This document shows, piece by piece, positions 41,644 through 50,292 of a stretch of DNA of 64,000 nucleotides. The notes beneath the pieces were generated by a model. That model was not told the DNA's origin. It saw only the letters and a program-made list of their open reading frames with translations, and searched no databases. A program made the position numbers and the translations under genes. Each line of letters starts with the position of its first letter. Positions within the stretch are counted from its first letter, which is position 1. The stretch is from Acidaminobacter sp. JC074. Its GTDB lineage: Bacteria; Bacillota; Clostridia; Peptostreptococcales; Acidaminobacteraceae. The stretch is from contig NZ_VANV01000005.1 of assembly GCF_022496765.1 (NCBI RefSeq), forward strand, positions 186,001-250,000, written 5' to 3'.

Positions 41644-44067
41644 CTATATTTTCATACTTCTTAAGCGAAGTGCATTAGAAACAACCGATACAGAACTTAA
41701 AGACATTGCTGCAGCTGCAATCATTGGGTTTAAAAGCGGACCACCAAATAAATAGAGTAGGCCAGCGGCAACTGGAATACCAATAACATTGTAGAAAAAT
41801 GCCCAGAACAAGTTTTGCTTGATATTTCTAATGGTCATCCGACTCAACTTAATAGCCGTTACAACATCATTAAGATTGTTTTTTATAAGTACAACATCCG
41901 CAGCTTCTATAGCCACATCTGTACCAGATCCAATAGCTATACCCACATCCGCTTGTACAAGTGCCGGCGCATCGTTGATACCGTCTCCCACCATGGCAGT
42001 TACACTGTTTTCTTGGAATGACTTAACCGCTTCAGATTTATCCTCTGGTAAAACTTCTGCTTTGACTTCATCAATACCAACTTCCTTGGCAATGGCATTG
42101 GCAGTTGTCTGATGATCACCAGTAATCATGGCAACCTTTATGCCCATTTCTTTTAAAGCCTTAATGGCATCTTTAGAAGTGTCTTTTAATGTATCACCTA
42201 CAGCTATAAAACCTGCAAACTCATTATCAATTGCAACAAAGATTGGTGTTTTACCTTGAGAGGCAATTCTCTCCCATTCATGGTCTACTTGGTACATTAT
42301 ACCCAGTTTCCTCATCAATCTCTCATTACCAATATCAAGTTTCTTAGAATCAAGTGTTGCCTCTAAACCATAGCCTGGTAAAGCCTTAAAACCTTTAACA
42401 TCTGATAGGCTAATATTCATTTCCTTAGCATATTCTACAATTGCTCTTGCAATCGGATGTTCAGAACCTTGTTCAGCAGATGCAACATAATAGAGCAGTT
42501 CTTTTTCACTGATGGTAGATACAAGATCCGTTACCGTCATTTTACCTTCTGTTATGGTACCTGTTTTGTCTAATACCACTGTTTCAATCTTATGTGCTTG
42601 TTCAAGCGCCTCACCTGATTTAATCAGAACACCATATTCAGCCGATCTACCAGTACCAACCATAATGGCTGTAGGTGTGGCAAGTCCAAGTGCACATGGA
42701 CATGCTATAACAAGAATGGCTATAAATATCCTAAGTGAAAATTCTAAATCAGAAGTACCAATAAACCAAGCAGCAAAGGAAACAAGTGCTATGGCAATTA
42801 CCACTGGTACAAAGTAACCAGAAATTATGTCAGCAAGTCTAGCAATTGGTGCTTTCTTTCCTTGAGCATCCTCTACCAGATGAATGATATTTGAAAGAAC
42901 AGTCTTGTCATGTGAAGCTGTAACTTTAACTTTCATGTTGCCATGTTTGTTCATACTAGCAGCAACTACTTTTGAACCAACATTTTTATCGATTGGTAGT
43001 GACTCACCTGTCAACATGGATTCGTCCACACTCGACTCACCCTCAATAACCTCACCATCAACTGGTATAGAATCACCTGGTTTAACAAATACAATATCAC
43101 CGACTTCAATTTCCTCTATGGCCATTTCTACAAACTCATTGTCCTGTAAAACCATGGCTCTTTTAGGTTGAAGCTTAATCAATTTTTCAATAGCTGCTGT
43201 TGTTTTACCCTTAGATCTGTGTTCTAAAGTTTTACCTAACTTGATTAATGTAATAATAGTCGCAGCACTTTCATAATATAGACTGTGCATAAAGTGACGA
43301 TCACCCATGATGATCATTATCGTTGCATATAAAGAATAGATAACAGCTGCTGATGTACCTATGGCTATTAAGGAATCCATATTAGGCAATCTCTTTACTA
43401 GAGCTTTGAAACCTTTTGTGTAGAAATGCTTACCGACATACATAACCGGTAATGTTAAAAGAAGCTGTAATACTGCAAACAAACTTAGATTATGGTCCGG
43501 CGATATAATTTTTGGAAGGGGCATACCTATCATAGGACCCATTGCAACAATCAGTAAAGGAATGGTAAAACCTGCTGCGATTTTCATCTCATTCCACAGA
43601 CGCTTTTCTTCGTCCTTGCCTTTATTAACTGAAAGTGTCTTTTCAATATCCAGTGGCGTATAACCAGCATTTGTTACGATGCGTTTCATTTCTGAAATCC
43701 TGATTTTACTTGGATTGTAAACAATGGTGGCCTTATTTGTAGCTATATTTACATCTGCAGACACAACACCTTCAGCCTTGTTTAAAACTCGACTAACTGT
43801 CGAAGAACAAGCTGCTCACGTCATGCCATCTATGGGCATAACAACGGTTTTGTTTTCAACAATATCTACTGGCTCAAAACCAGCTTTTACGATGGTTGTT
43901 TTAATGTCATCGAGACTGATGGCTCCTTCATCAAAAGTTACATTTAATTTTTTGGTAGTTAAATTAACGCTTGCCTCTTTCACTGCATCTTTTTTATTGA
44001 GTATACGCTCTATAGATGATGAACATGCTGCACAAGACATGCCTTCAACAATCAACTCCTTATGCAT
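41644..44067 (-). CDS. copA: copper-exporting P1B-type ATPase, putative selenoprotein (in-frame TGA at codon 84)
   Basis: Read through the TGA at 43816-43818, this is an 807-residue Cu(I) pump. The ATG at 44067 follows AAGGAGG. Two HMA domains come first: GMSCAACSS near residue 15 and IDGMT-(TGA)-AACSS at 84, so the TGA replaces the first Cys of the second CxxC. The pump follows intact: actuator TGES (353), ion-path CPC (456-458), DKTGT with the phosphorylated Asp500, SEHP (536) and [10 protein letters not shown] (694). All 725 codons after the TGA are open and conserved, and a SECIS-like stem-loop follows it. If the TGA were a stop, an 83-residue HMA protein and a truncated pump with no proper start would result. 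Its 3' neighbour is copZ, its 5' neighbour a regulator. Confidence 0.85.
43774..43813 (-). other. SECIS-like stem-loop just after the copA TGA
   Basis: Numbering the message from the U of UGA, the upper stem UUCGAC/GUCGAG (15-20 with 26-31, outer pair U-G) closes a five-base loop AGUUA. A lower stem CUUGUU/AACAAG (8-13 with 37-42) lies below an asymmetric internal loop. There are 17 bases between UGA and the apical loop, and G is the second loop base, both within the published bacterial SECIS description (loop 16-37 bases away, G in the first two positions). Confidence 0.65.
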
Positions 44068-44551
44068 GAGAACCTCCTTCAAATGGTCTTAAAAGACCGG
44101 TCGCTTTTTCAATAAAGCTTGCATTTCCCCATAAGACAAATCTTGCACGATTAAGTGCTTGGTCATATACATAGTTATACCTTGCCTGACCACCATTTAC
44201 ACCATCTTCTGTGACAACTCTTGAAAGTATCTCTGACAGCTTGGTGATTTCTTCTACCGTGTCAGAATAATAATCTATAATGGTACATAACTGCAACTTG
44301 TCTTCAGAAGAAAAATAATCTGTATCCATAAAAACGCAAAAATCATCTTGAGATACTTCCGAATGACAACTGTTGTTACATACATGCTCACTTGATGTAG
44401 ACCTCACATAGTCATCTAATTGGTCTTGATTAATCCGCCACTGGCCGCCTATCTTAGAAGCACCAATTTTTCCAGCATATATATAACGTCTTATTGTTTT
44501 TACTGAAACCTCTAGAACTTCAGCAACCTCATCTACTGTATAAATTTTCAT
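44060..44551 (-). CDS. excisionase/MerR-type helix-turn-helix protein, candidate copper-responsive regulator
   Basis: 163 residues from the ATG at 44551, which follows AAGGAGG; the upstream open frame to 44638 contains the promoter and is not coding. The first 48 residues are an excisionase-type winged helix (YTVDEVAEVLEVSVKTIRRYIYAGKIGASKIGGQWRIN). Next comes a Cys/His-rich stretch (Cys58, Cys62, His63, Cys72) and a helical C-terminal domain with Cys89. No known metalloregulator family was recognised. It overlaps the copA start by 8 bases and has a dyad operator in its leader, so it is probably an autoregulated metal sensor for the copper operon. Confidence 0.8.
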   Translation of the reverse strand: MKIYTVDEVAEVLEVSVKTIRRYIYAGKIGASKIGGQWRINQDQLDDYVRSTSSEHVCNNSCHSEVSQDDFCVFMDTDYFSSEDKLQLCTIIDYYSDTVEEITKLSEILSRVVTEDGVNGGQARYNYVYDQALNRARFVLWGNASFIEKATGLLRPFEGGSHA

Positions 44552-44562
44552 TTTACCTCCTT

Positions 44563-44596
44563 GTACAATATTGGACATTAGTGGACAATGTTGTAC
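44563..44596 (-). promoter_or_regulatory. 34-bp dyad operator of the copper operon
   Basis: Imperfect dyad with outer arms GTACAA/TTGTAC and 14 of 17 matching positions between the half sites, just downstream of the transcription start and ending at the ribosome binding site. The element CACTAATG within it occurs again in the promoter spacer. Confidence 0.65.
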
Positions 44597-44605
44597 TTCG
44601 ACTTC

Positions 44606-44635
44606 ATTGTACACCCCATTAGTGCACTTTGTCAA
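44606..44635 (-). promoter_or_regulatory. sigma-A promoter of the copper operon
   Basis: On the minus strand TTGACA (44630-44635), 18-base spacer, TACAAT (44606-44611). A second copy of CACTAATG lies in the spacer, and the spacer is one base longer than the sigma-A optimum. Confidence 0.75.
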
Positions 44636-44636
44636 C

Positions 44637-44666
44637 AAAAAAATAAAAAACTCTCTTTCGAGAGTT
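44637..44666 (-). terminator. intrinsic terminator of the B12 transporter operon
   Basis: Seven-pair stem AACTCTC/GAGAGTT closed by GAAA, then a T-rich tail on the minus strand. Confidence 0.9.
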
Positions 44667-45435
44667 AGAAGATCACCATTGGATGCTTGGTTACTGGATG
44701 ATCCATGATGTTAACATCTATGTTATAAACCGATTTTATATGGTCTTTTGTAACAACATCTTTAGGCTGTCCATGTTTAAAGACGCGTCCTTCTGAAAGC
44801 AAAACAACATGATCACAGTATTTTAAAGCATAATTTAAATCATGCAAAATGGTAATGATGGTCATATTTCTTTTATTGGATAGTTCTTTTATGAGTGACA
44901 TCACCTGTAGTTGGTGATGGATGTCCAAGTAGGTAACAGGTTCATCTAATATAAGAATCTCGGGTTCCTGAGCTAGAGCCCTAGCAATAATAACCCTCTG
45001 TCTTTCACCACCACTTAATTGGTGTATCATACGATCTTTGTACTGCCAAGTATCGGTTTCTTTCATCACTTCTTCTACTAAGTTCAAATCATAGTCAGAT
45101 TCTCTTTGAAATCTCTTTAAATGAGGTGTTCGACCTAACATGACCACTTCATAAACACTTAAGTCGTAATTGATCTGACTGGCCTGTGGCACCATAGCCA
45201 TCACCTTAGCCAAATCACTTATCCTAATGGTATTTATATCTTGATCATTTACGTATACAGTAGAAGCATCAGGCTTTAAGAGCTTGCTCATCAATTTTGC
45301 AAATGTTGTTTTGCCTGAACCATTTGGTCCAATGATACCCGTAAACTTACCTCTCTCCATCTCCAATGTGATGTCATGAAGAATCTGCTTTTGGTCATAT
45401 GAAAAATTTACTTGATTAACATGTATTCTACTCAT
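44665..45435 (-). CDS. btuD: cobalamin ABC transporter ATP-binding protein (BtuD-like)
   Basis: ATPase of 256 residues from the ATG at 45435, one base after the permease stop. Walker A GPNGSGKTT, Q-loop VPQAS, signature LSGGERQRVIIARALA, Walker B ILILDEPVTYLD and switch HDLN are present. By sequence alone it could be a siderophore or B12 ATPase (FepC/BtuD group); the cobalamin riboswitch at the head of the operon points to B12. Confidence 0.9.
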   Translation of the reverse strand: MSRIHVNQVNFSYDQKQILHDITLEMERGKFTGIIGPNGSGKTTFAKLMSKLLKPDASTVYVNDQDINTIRISDLAKVMAMVPQASQINYDLSVYEVVMLGRTPHLKRFQRESDYDLNLVEEVMKETDTWQYKDRMIHQLSGGERQRVIIARALAQEPEILILDEPVTYLDIHHQLQVMSLIKELSNKRNMTIITILHDLNYALKYCDHVVLLSEGRVFKHGQPKDVVTKDHIKSVYNIDVNIMDHPVTKHPMVIF

Positions 45436-45436
45436 A

Positions 45437-46489
45437 TTACCCCCTGCTGATGTTGGTATTTCTGTACAATAAGAATATAAAGTATGGTGCACCAACAACT
45501 GCTGTAATAACACCTATTGGCAACTGACCTGGTGCAATGATAGTTCTTGCAATTGTATCAGATACAATCAAGAAAATAGCACCAAATAAAAGTGAAGCTG
45601 GTGTTAAATACTTGTGATTAGGTCCAACAACTAAACGCATGGCATGCGGTATAATCAAACCTACAAATCCGATAATACCACTGATTGAAACCGAAAAAGC
45701 TGTAGCAACTGATGCTGCCACCAATAGTATCTTTCGAAGAATCACAACATCTATTCCCATAGACGTCGCGCTCTCTTCACCTAAAAGCATAACATTGAGG
45801 TCTCTTGAGAAAAATAAAAATATCAACAATGAGATTAAAATAGGTATATAAACCACATCAATGTGACTCATCTTTATTGAAGATAAAGACCCCATTGTCC
45901 AAAATATGATTCTCTCCACCTGGTCTCTATTTAAAGATATCATAAGTGAAACAAGTGCCTGTAATAAAGAACTTACCGCAATACCTGATAACAACAAGGT
46001 CGTTATAGATGTCTTCATGCCAACTCTTGCAATATTGTAAACCAATACCATGGTTAAAATAGCACCAATAAAAGCACCAATGGATACCGATGTTAAACCA
46101 AAAATAGTAAATGATAGTCCTGTCACGATTGTGACAGTTGCACCTAAAGCAGCTCCAGAGGAAATACCAAGTATATAAGGTTCAGCAAGTGGATTTCTAA
46201 GTACACCTTGGAAAACAACACCTGAGCCCGCTAAGGCCATACCAATCAAGGTAGCACCTAGGATTCTTGGAATTCTTACAATATAAATGATGTTTTGAAC
46301 TTTTATATCTATGTCCTCAATACTGATGAATTGATTAATCAGTGGAATTTTATTTAAAATCAACCTTAAAGACTGTGATAAGGGAATCGGCTCCGACCCA
46401 ATCACACAAGCAACAACAATTGTAAAAAACAGTGCCACAATCATCATGAGTATCAGTAGATAATTCTTTCTATTTCTTTGCATGTTCAT
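45437..46489 (-). CDS. btuC: cobalamin ABC transporter permease (BtuC/FecCD family)
   Basis: 350 residues with about ten membrane helices. RIPRILGATLIGMALAGSGVVFQGVLRNPLAEPYILG is split across the conserved FecCD entry (IRIPRxLxAxxxG and GxxxQ), and GFVGLIIPHAMRLVVGPNHKYL is the family's coupling region. Its start follows a weak site. It lies between the binding-protein and ATPase genes. Confidence 0.93.
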   Translation of the reverse strand: MNMQRNRKNYLLILMMIVALFFTIVVACVIGSEPIPLSQSLRLILNKIPLINQFISIEDIDIKVQNIIYIVRIPRILGATLIGMALAGSGVVFQGVLRNPLAEPYILGISSGAALGATVTIVTGLSFTIFGLTSVSIGAFIGAILTMVLVYNIARVGMKTSITTLLLSGIAVSSLLQALVSLMISLNRDQVERIIFWTMGSLSSIKMSHIDVVYIPILISLLIFLFFSRDLNVMLLGEESATSMGIDVVILRKILLVAASVATAFSVSISGIIGFVGLIIPHAMRLVVGPNHKYLTPASLLFGAIFLIVSDTIARTIIAPGQLPIGVITAVVGAPYFIFLLYRNTNISRG

Positions 46490-46571
46490 CTTCTTTCAAA
46501 TATTTCTAAAAATAGGAAATTTTATTAAACTCTTAAATGCGAATGACTAGGCTAAGCCTAGTCATTATTTT

Positions 46572-47567
46572 TTATTGAAATAATTCTGGATGTAACAACT
46601 CAGCAATTGCCTTTAAACCTTCTGCAAGTCTAGGTCCCTGTCTTGATAATAAATCTTGATTAATTTCAACTAATTTACCATCTTTAACAGCTGTTAACTC
46701 CATATAACCTTCTGTTTCAGATAAAATTGTCTTTGTATCTCCTACTTGAGAACAAATTACATATTCAGGATCAGCAAGAATAATTGATTCTAAGTTGTAA
46801 GACCAACCTTCACCGTCTGCAGCGATATTTGTACCGCCAGCCATTTCTAACATTTCATGAATGAAAGTATCGCCAGTAGCAGTATAGTCACCCCACTCAC
46901 CAAAACCAACTACATAGTATACCGTCTTTTTCTCAACATCTTTAACAGCCTCTAAGACAGCTGCTACATCAGCCTTCATTGTATCAACTAAAGCTGTAGC
47001 ATTTTCTTCAACGTTAAAAATCATACCTGCTTGGTCAATGATCTCATAAGCGCCATCGAAGTTTTCTTGTGCAAATAAGATTGCCACTGTTAATCCAGCT
47101 TCATCCAATTTGGCTAATACTTCTTCACTAGCATGTGTAGACATTAAAACTAAGTCTGGATTTAAGGCTATAATTGCTTCTAAGTTTGGCTCTCTTAATG
47201 ATCCAATTGAATCAACTTCTAAAGCTGCTTCAGGAAAGTTACAGTAGTCTGTTCTACCAACTAAACGATCACCTAAACCTAAAGCATAAACCAATTCTGT
47301 CATACTTGGTGCTAAAGAAACTACTGTCATAGGTTCTGACTCAATCGTTACTTCTCTACCCATACCATCTGTAAGAGATACAGGATAGTAAGATTCAACA
47401 ACGTCTTCTACTTCTTCAGTTGCTTCTTCTGTTTCAGCTACCTCTTCAGTTGTTTCTGCAACTTCTGTGTTTTCTACTGTATTTGTTTCATTTGCCTCAT
47501 TGGCACCACAACCAACAAATGCAAATACCATCATCATTACTAATAGTAAACTGATTAACTTCTTCAT
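46572..47567 (-). CDS. btuF: cobalamin-binding lipoprotein (BtuF-like, PF01497)
   Basis: 331 residues from the ATG at 47567, which follows TAGGAGGA. Lipobox FVGC at Cys20, an acidic Thr/Glu-rich linker, then a Fe/B12 periplasmic-binding fold starting DGMGREVTIE, with VSLAPSMTELVYALGLGDRLVG and the ligand-lobe segments. It is the first gene behind the riboswitch. The sequence alone does not separate B12 from siderophore; the riboswitch does. Confidence 0.92.
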   Translation of the reverse strand: MKKLISLLLVMMMVFAFVGCGANEANETNTVENTEVAETTEEVAETEEATEEVEDVVESYYPVSLTDGMGREVTIESEPMTVVSLAPSMTELVYALGLGDRLVGRTDYCNFPEAALEVDSIGSLREPNLEAIIALNPDLVLMSTHASEEVLAKLDEAGLTVAILFAQENFDGAYEIIDQAGMIFNVEENATALVDTMKADVAAVLEAVKDVEKKTVYYVVGFGEWGDYTATGDTFIHEMLEMAGGTNIAADGEGWSYNLESIILADPEYVICSQVGDTKTILSETEGYMELTAVKDGKLVEINQDLLSRQGPRLAEGLKAIAELLHPELFQ

Positions 47568-47591
47568 TTTTCCTCCTATTTGCGTTGGAAT

Positions 47592-47616
47592 AAAAAAAGC
47601 TGACAAAAATCAGCTT
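47592..47616 (-). terminator. cobalamin riboswitch terminator
   Basis: Stem AAGCTGA/TCAGCTT with loop TTTTTG, then T5 or more on the minus strand, ending about 25 bases before btuF. A competing copy of the arm (ATCAGCTT near 47648-47656) lies at the end of the aptamer, as expected for a switch. Confidence 0.9.
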
Positions 47617-47639
47617 GGTTATTTCATACCAATCGCGAC

Positions 47640-47815
47640 TTCCCTCCGAAGCTGATTTGTTTGATTAAGGCAGGTTTCCTGGCTTTTAGTTCATCTAAAC
47701 ATCACCCTTCCCAGATAAAATCCAGTGGTTATGTGTGTTTATCACTAATTACAGTAGCGGGGGCTGCTGAGGCTCGTCCTCATTCCCTATTATCCTTACG
47801 GCACCTTAAACATTC
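47640..47815 (-). promoter_or_regulatory. cobalamin (B12) riboswitch aptamer
   Basis: On the minus strand the class is recognisable from, in order, AAGGTGCC, AGGATAATAGGGAA, GCCTCAGCAGCCCCCGCTAC (the B12-box neighbour), CCACTGG, CTGGGAAGG and GCCAGGAAACCTGCC. B12 binding should favour the terminator just downstream. Confidence 0.96.
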
Positions 47816-47833
47816 TATTTAATTAACAAGTGA

Positions 47834-47862
47834 ATTATATCACAGTAGATTGTTTCTTACAA
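47834..47862 (-). promoter_or_regulatory. sigma-A promoter of the B12 transporter operon
   Basis: On the minus strand TTGTAA (47857-47862), 17-base spacer, TATAAT (47834-47839) with an extended -10 TG. The nearest DnaA box begins 18 bases upstream of the -35 hexamer. Confidence 0.8.
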
Positions 47863-47879
47863 CACATGGTTTTTAAAAG

Positions 47880-48067
47880 TTATCCACATATTCACTTCAA
47901 AAACAGCTTAATAATGTATACAATACACAAAATATATGACTTATTCACTACTTATACACAATATGTACAGGTTTACTAACAATTTTTGTTGATAACTTCA
48001 ACATTTCTAATCGAACACTTGTTTTATTATCCACATTATACACAGACTTATACACAGGTTATCCATA
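47880..48067. promoter_or_regulatory. DnaA-box cluster
   Basis: Five perfect TTATNCACA boxes on the plus strand (47880-47888, 47952-47960, 48027-48035, 48036-48044, 48048-48056) and three with one mismatch (47941-47949, 48059-48067, and 47987-47995 on the minus strand), in 188 bases. The last four plus-strand boxes are spaced 9, 12 and 11 bases apart. The rest of the 250-base divergent gap up to 48114 holds the promoter of the thioredoxin-like gene (extended -10 TGTTATAAT at 48089-48096) and nothing else recognisable. Confidence 0.85.
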
Positions 48068-48114
48068 TTTAAGTTCCTTAACATCCATGTTATAATGAAA
48101 AAAAGGAGAATTTT

Positions 48115-48354
48115 ATGATTATAAAGGTATTAGGAACGGGTTGTAAAAAATGTGACAAGGTCTATAAAATGCTGGAAGAAATTAAAGAAGAAGAGCAACT
48201 AGATCTCCAAATTGATAAGGTAGAGGATTTAAAATCCATCGTTGCCTATGGTGTGATGACAACACCTACTCTGGTTATAAATGGAGACCTTCTATTTAAA
48301 GGTACTGTACCGAGTAAAAAGAAGTTAATAAAAGAAATAAACGCAAGAATCTAG
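48115..48354 (+). CDS. thioredoxin-like small redox protein (redox-active disulfide protein 2 type)
   Basis: 79 residues with a thioredoxin fold cut to its core: MIIKVLGTGCKKC (Cys10, Cys13), a helix, and the cis-proline loop YGVMTTPTLVINGDL. Such proteins often serve thiol redox or metal-related partners. AAAGGAG lies 7 bases before the ATG, and the DnaA-box cluster lies upstream. Partner unknown. Confidence 0.88.
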   Translation: MIIKVLGTGCKKCDKVYKMLEEIKEEEQLDLQIDKVEDLKSIVAYGVMTTPTLVINGDLLFKGTVPSKKKLIKEINARI

Positions 48355-48367
48355 TCTTGCGTTTTTT
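48341..48367 (+). terminator. intrinsic terminator after the thioredoxin-like gene
   Basis: Eight-pair stem ACGCAAGA/TCTTGCGT, then T6 on the plus strand; it overlaps the end of the gene. Confidence 0.92.
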
Positions 48368-48439
48368 ATTGGTCCAGGTTTCATAAAGTTTTGGCTCTGT
48401 GTTACGAGCAGGAACTTATTGCGACCAGCCTGTGAGTTC

Positions 48440-48613
48440 TTACTTACAAAAAAGATTGCCATGATGACACTTATTGGAATGAAGTTGCCAAGATGGTTCG
48501 CCTTTATCGTTATAAAACTGATGATTTACATGAATCTTATGTGTACATGATCTTATCATTTCATTAGCTTTGTCGACCTGGAAAATCAAAATTTTGTATA
48601 TGTGGTCTTTCAT
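48440..48613 (-). CDS. 57-residue Cys/His-rich hypothetical protein
   Basis: Starts at the ATG at 48613, with GGAGGTGA six bases upstream, one of the best ribosome binding sites in the window; the frame upstream to 48667 is not needed. The N-terminal half is a basic helix (KILIFQVDKANEMIRSC). The C-terminal half carries several His and Cys (HKIHVNHQFYND, SNKCHHGNLFCK), a possible metal site. No family recognised and no downstream terminator found. Confidence 0.6.
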   Translation of the reverse strand: MKDHIYKILIFQVDKANEMIRSCTHKIHVNHQFYNDKGEPSWQLHSNKCHHGNLFCK

Positions 48614-48665
48614 AGCAATCACCTCCAATATAAGTGTATCGAAGTCTAAGCTAGAATAATATACC

Positions 48666-48697
48666 AAAAACGACTATAAGCCGACTAAGTCGGCTTA
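48666..48697 (-). terminator. hairpin terminator after mgsA
   Basis: Nine-pair stem TAAGCCGAC/GTCGGCTTA with loop TTA. A T5 run follows after six other bases, so it is a somewhat imperfect terminator. Confidence 0.65.
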
Positions 48698-49093
48698 ATA
48701 TGCATCTCTAATAGTTTTCCACTCTTCTTTATGGATCATACCGTATAATAATATCTCTGCAGACGTTACATTGGTAGCAAGAGGTACCTGATGAACATCA
48801 CATACTCTTAAAAGTGCTTGAACATCTGGCTCGTGTGGTTGTGCTGTTAAAGGGTCTCTTAAGAAAATCACCAAATCAATCTCATCAATGGCTACCCTTG
48901 CACCAATTTGCTGGTCGCCACCAATTGGACCCGATAAAAATCTTTCCACTTCTAAACCACTGGCTTCATTTATCTTTTTTCCTGTAGTACCTGTCGCACA
49001 TAAGTCATGATCTTTTAAAATATCATGGTGCTTTTGTACAAACTGAATCATCTTTGGTTTTTTTGTATCATGTGCAATTAATGCTATTTTCAT
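48695..49093 (-). CDS. mgsA: methylglyoxal synthase
   Basis: 132-residue cytosolic enzyme that turns dihydroxyacetone phosphate into methylglyoxal, a phosphate-limited bypass of glycolysis. Signature blocks are [18 protein letters not shown], the [12 protein letters not shown] loop and the catalytic Asp in [14 protein letters not shown]. It overlaps pheA by 4 bases. Confidence 0.95.
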   Translation of the reverse strand: MKIALIAHDTKKPKMIQFVQKHHDILKDHDLCATGTTGKKINEASGLEVERFLSGPIGGDQQIGARVAIDEIDLVIFLRDPLTAQPHEPDVQALLRVCDVHQVPLATNVTSAEILLYGMIHKEEWKTIRDAY

Positions 49094-50211
49094 TGACTAA
49101 CTCCGTTTCTACTGTAATAGTTTCCTAGTATTAAGACAGAATGACATGCTTGTCTTACTTGTTCTAATGTCTCTTTGGTCTTTTCATCATTGATGTTGCC
49201 TGCAATATCAATATAAAACATATAGGCCCATGGCTTATCAGGAATAGGTCTTGATTCAATTTTTAACATATTGATGTTTGATTTTGCAATCAACTCCAAT
49301 ACATTAAATAGTGATCTTGGCTCATGCGACAATCTGATAACCATACTGATTTTATTAGAAAGATCATCATTTAAGGCTTTTTTAGATAAAACCACAAAGC
49401 GCGTTGTGTTGTAATCATGGTCCTGAATATTTTCTACCAATACATCCAGCCCATAAGCTTCTGCAGCCTCAACACTCGCTATGGCTGCTAAAGTCTCGTC
49501 ATTTAAGGCTTTGACATGTTTAACACTCTCTGCAGTATTAGAATAAGAAAAATGCTGCCAATCAAAATCACTTAAAAACTTTCTAGACTGTTTAAATCCT
49601 TGTTCATGAGAATAAACCGCTTGAATCTTATCAATCGATCCTTGTCCAATCAAATTATGTCTAACATTTAAATAGACATCTCCTATTATTTGCATTTCAT
49701 ATTTTAATAATAGATCATATACCTCATTAATAGCACCAGTTGAGCTGTTCTCAATTGGTAAAACAATATAATCTACTTGATTATTATACAATGAATCAAA
49801 AGTTTCTTCAAAAGTCGTAAAAGATTGAGTACTATACGATTCTTTAAAGAATTTCTTTACAGCAATGCTTGAAAAAGATCCATTTATCCCTTGATAACCT
49901 ACTATAGGATTTTTCTTAAGGTCATGTGCTTGGTCTTCTACTGCTGTCATCAAAGTTTGCTGATGTGTTCTACTGTATTCCATAATATCTTTAAAGAAGA
50001 CACTCAAAAGTCTCTCAAATCTTGAATCTTCTAATAATGCTACATTTTTTTCAATCAAAGCAGCTTCTCTTTGTGGATCTTTTAAGGCTTTGCCTGTAGC
50101 GATCTTATAAGTTGCCACTTCTTCTACAACTTTCATACGTTTTTCAAACAGCTTTACAAGCTCTCTGTCAATACCATCAATATCTTTTCTTAATTCTTCT
50201 ATGTCTCTCAT
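49090..50211 (-). CDS. pheA: bifunctional chorismate mutase/prephenate dehydratase (P-protein)
   Basis: 373 residues in three parts: AroQ chorismate mutase ([21 protein letters not shown], about 1-85), prephenate dehydratase ([43 protein letters not shown]) and a C-terminal ACT domain ([21 protein letters not shown]) for phenylalanine feedback. It catalyses the last two common steps to phenylpyruvate. It is expressed together with mgsA. Confidence 0.96.
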   Translation of the reverse strand: MRDIEELRKDIDGIDRELVKLFEKRMKVVEEVATYKIATGKALKDPQREAALIEKNVALLEDSRFERLLSVFFKDIMEYSRTHQQTLMTAVEDQAHDLKKNPIVGYQGINGSFSSIAVKKFFKESYSTQSFTTFEETFDSLYNNQVDYIVLPIENSSTGAINEVYDLLLKYEMQIIGDVYLNVRHNLIGQGSIDKIQAVYSHEQGFKQSRKFLSDFDWQHFSYSNTAESVKHVKALNDETLAAIASVEAAEAYGLDVLVENIQDHDYNTTRFVVLSKKALNDDLSNKISMVIRLSHEPRSLFNVLELIAKSNINMLKIESRPIPDKPWAYMFYIDIAGNINDEKTKETLEQVRQACHSVLILGNYYSRNGVSQ

Positions 50212-50224
50212 AGGTCACCTCACT

Positions 50225-50250
50225 GAAAAAAAGTATGCATAGCATACTTT
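50225..50250 (-). terminator. intrinsic terminator after the M1 peptidase gene
   Basis: Stem AAAGTATGC/GCATACTTT with loop TAT, then seven T on the minus strand. Confidence 0.9.
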
Positions 50251-50292
50251 TATATTATAGGTAGTTTAGTGCGTTTTTAACAATATGTCAAG

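Noticed and set aside
43764..44082. copA as two separate genes (an 88-residue HMA protein and a pump starting at 43764)
   Set aside because: The second reading starts at a GTG inside a conserved heavy-metal domain with no ribosome binding site, and it would lack half of that domain. A single gene with a recoded TGA fits better. A plain nonsense mutation remains possible.
44665..47567. Siderophore uptake system for the FecCD-type operon
   Set aside because: The cobalamin riboswitch at the head of the operon points to B12; no Fur box was seen there.
47880..48067. The DnaA-box cluster as the chromosomal origin
   Set aside because: No dnaA, dnaN, gyrB or rpmH gene is next to it, and genes on both sides are mainly on the minus strand, with no strand switch.
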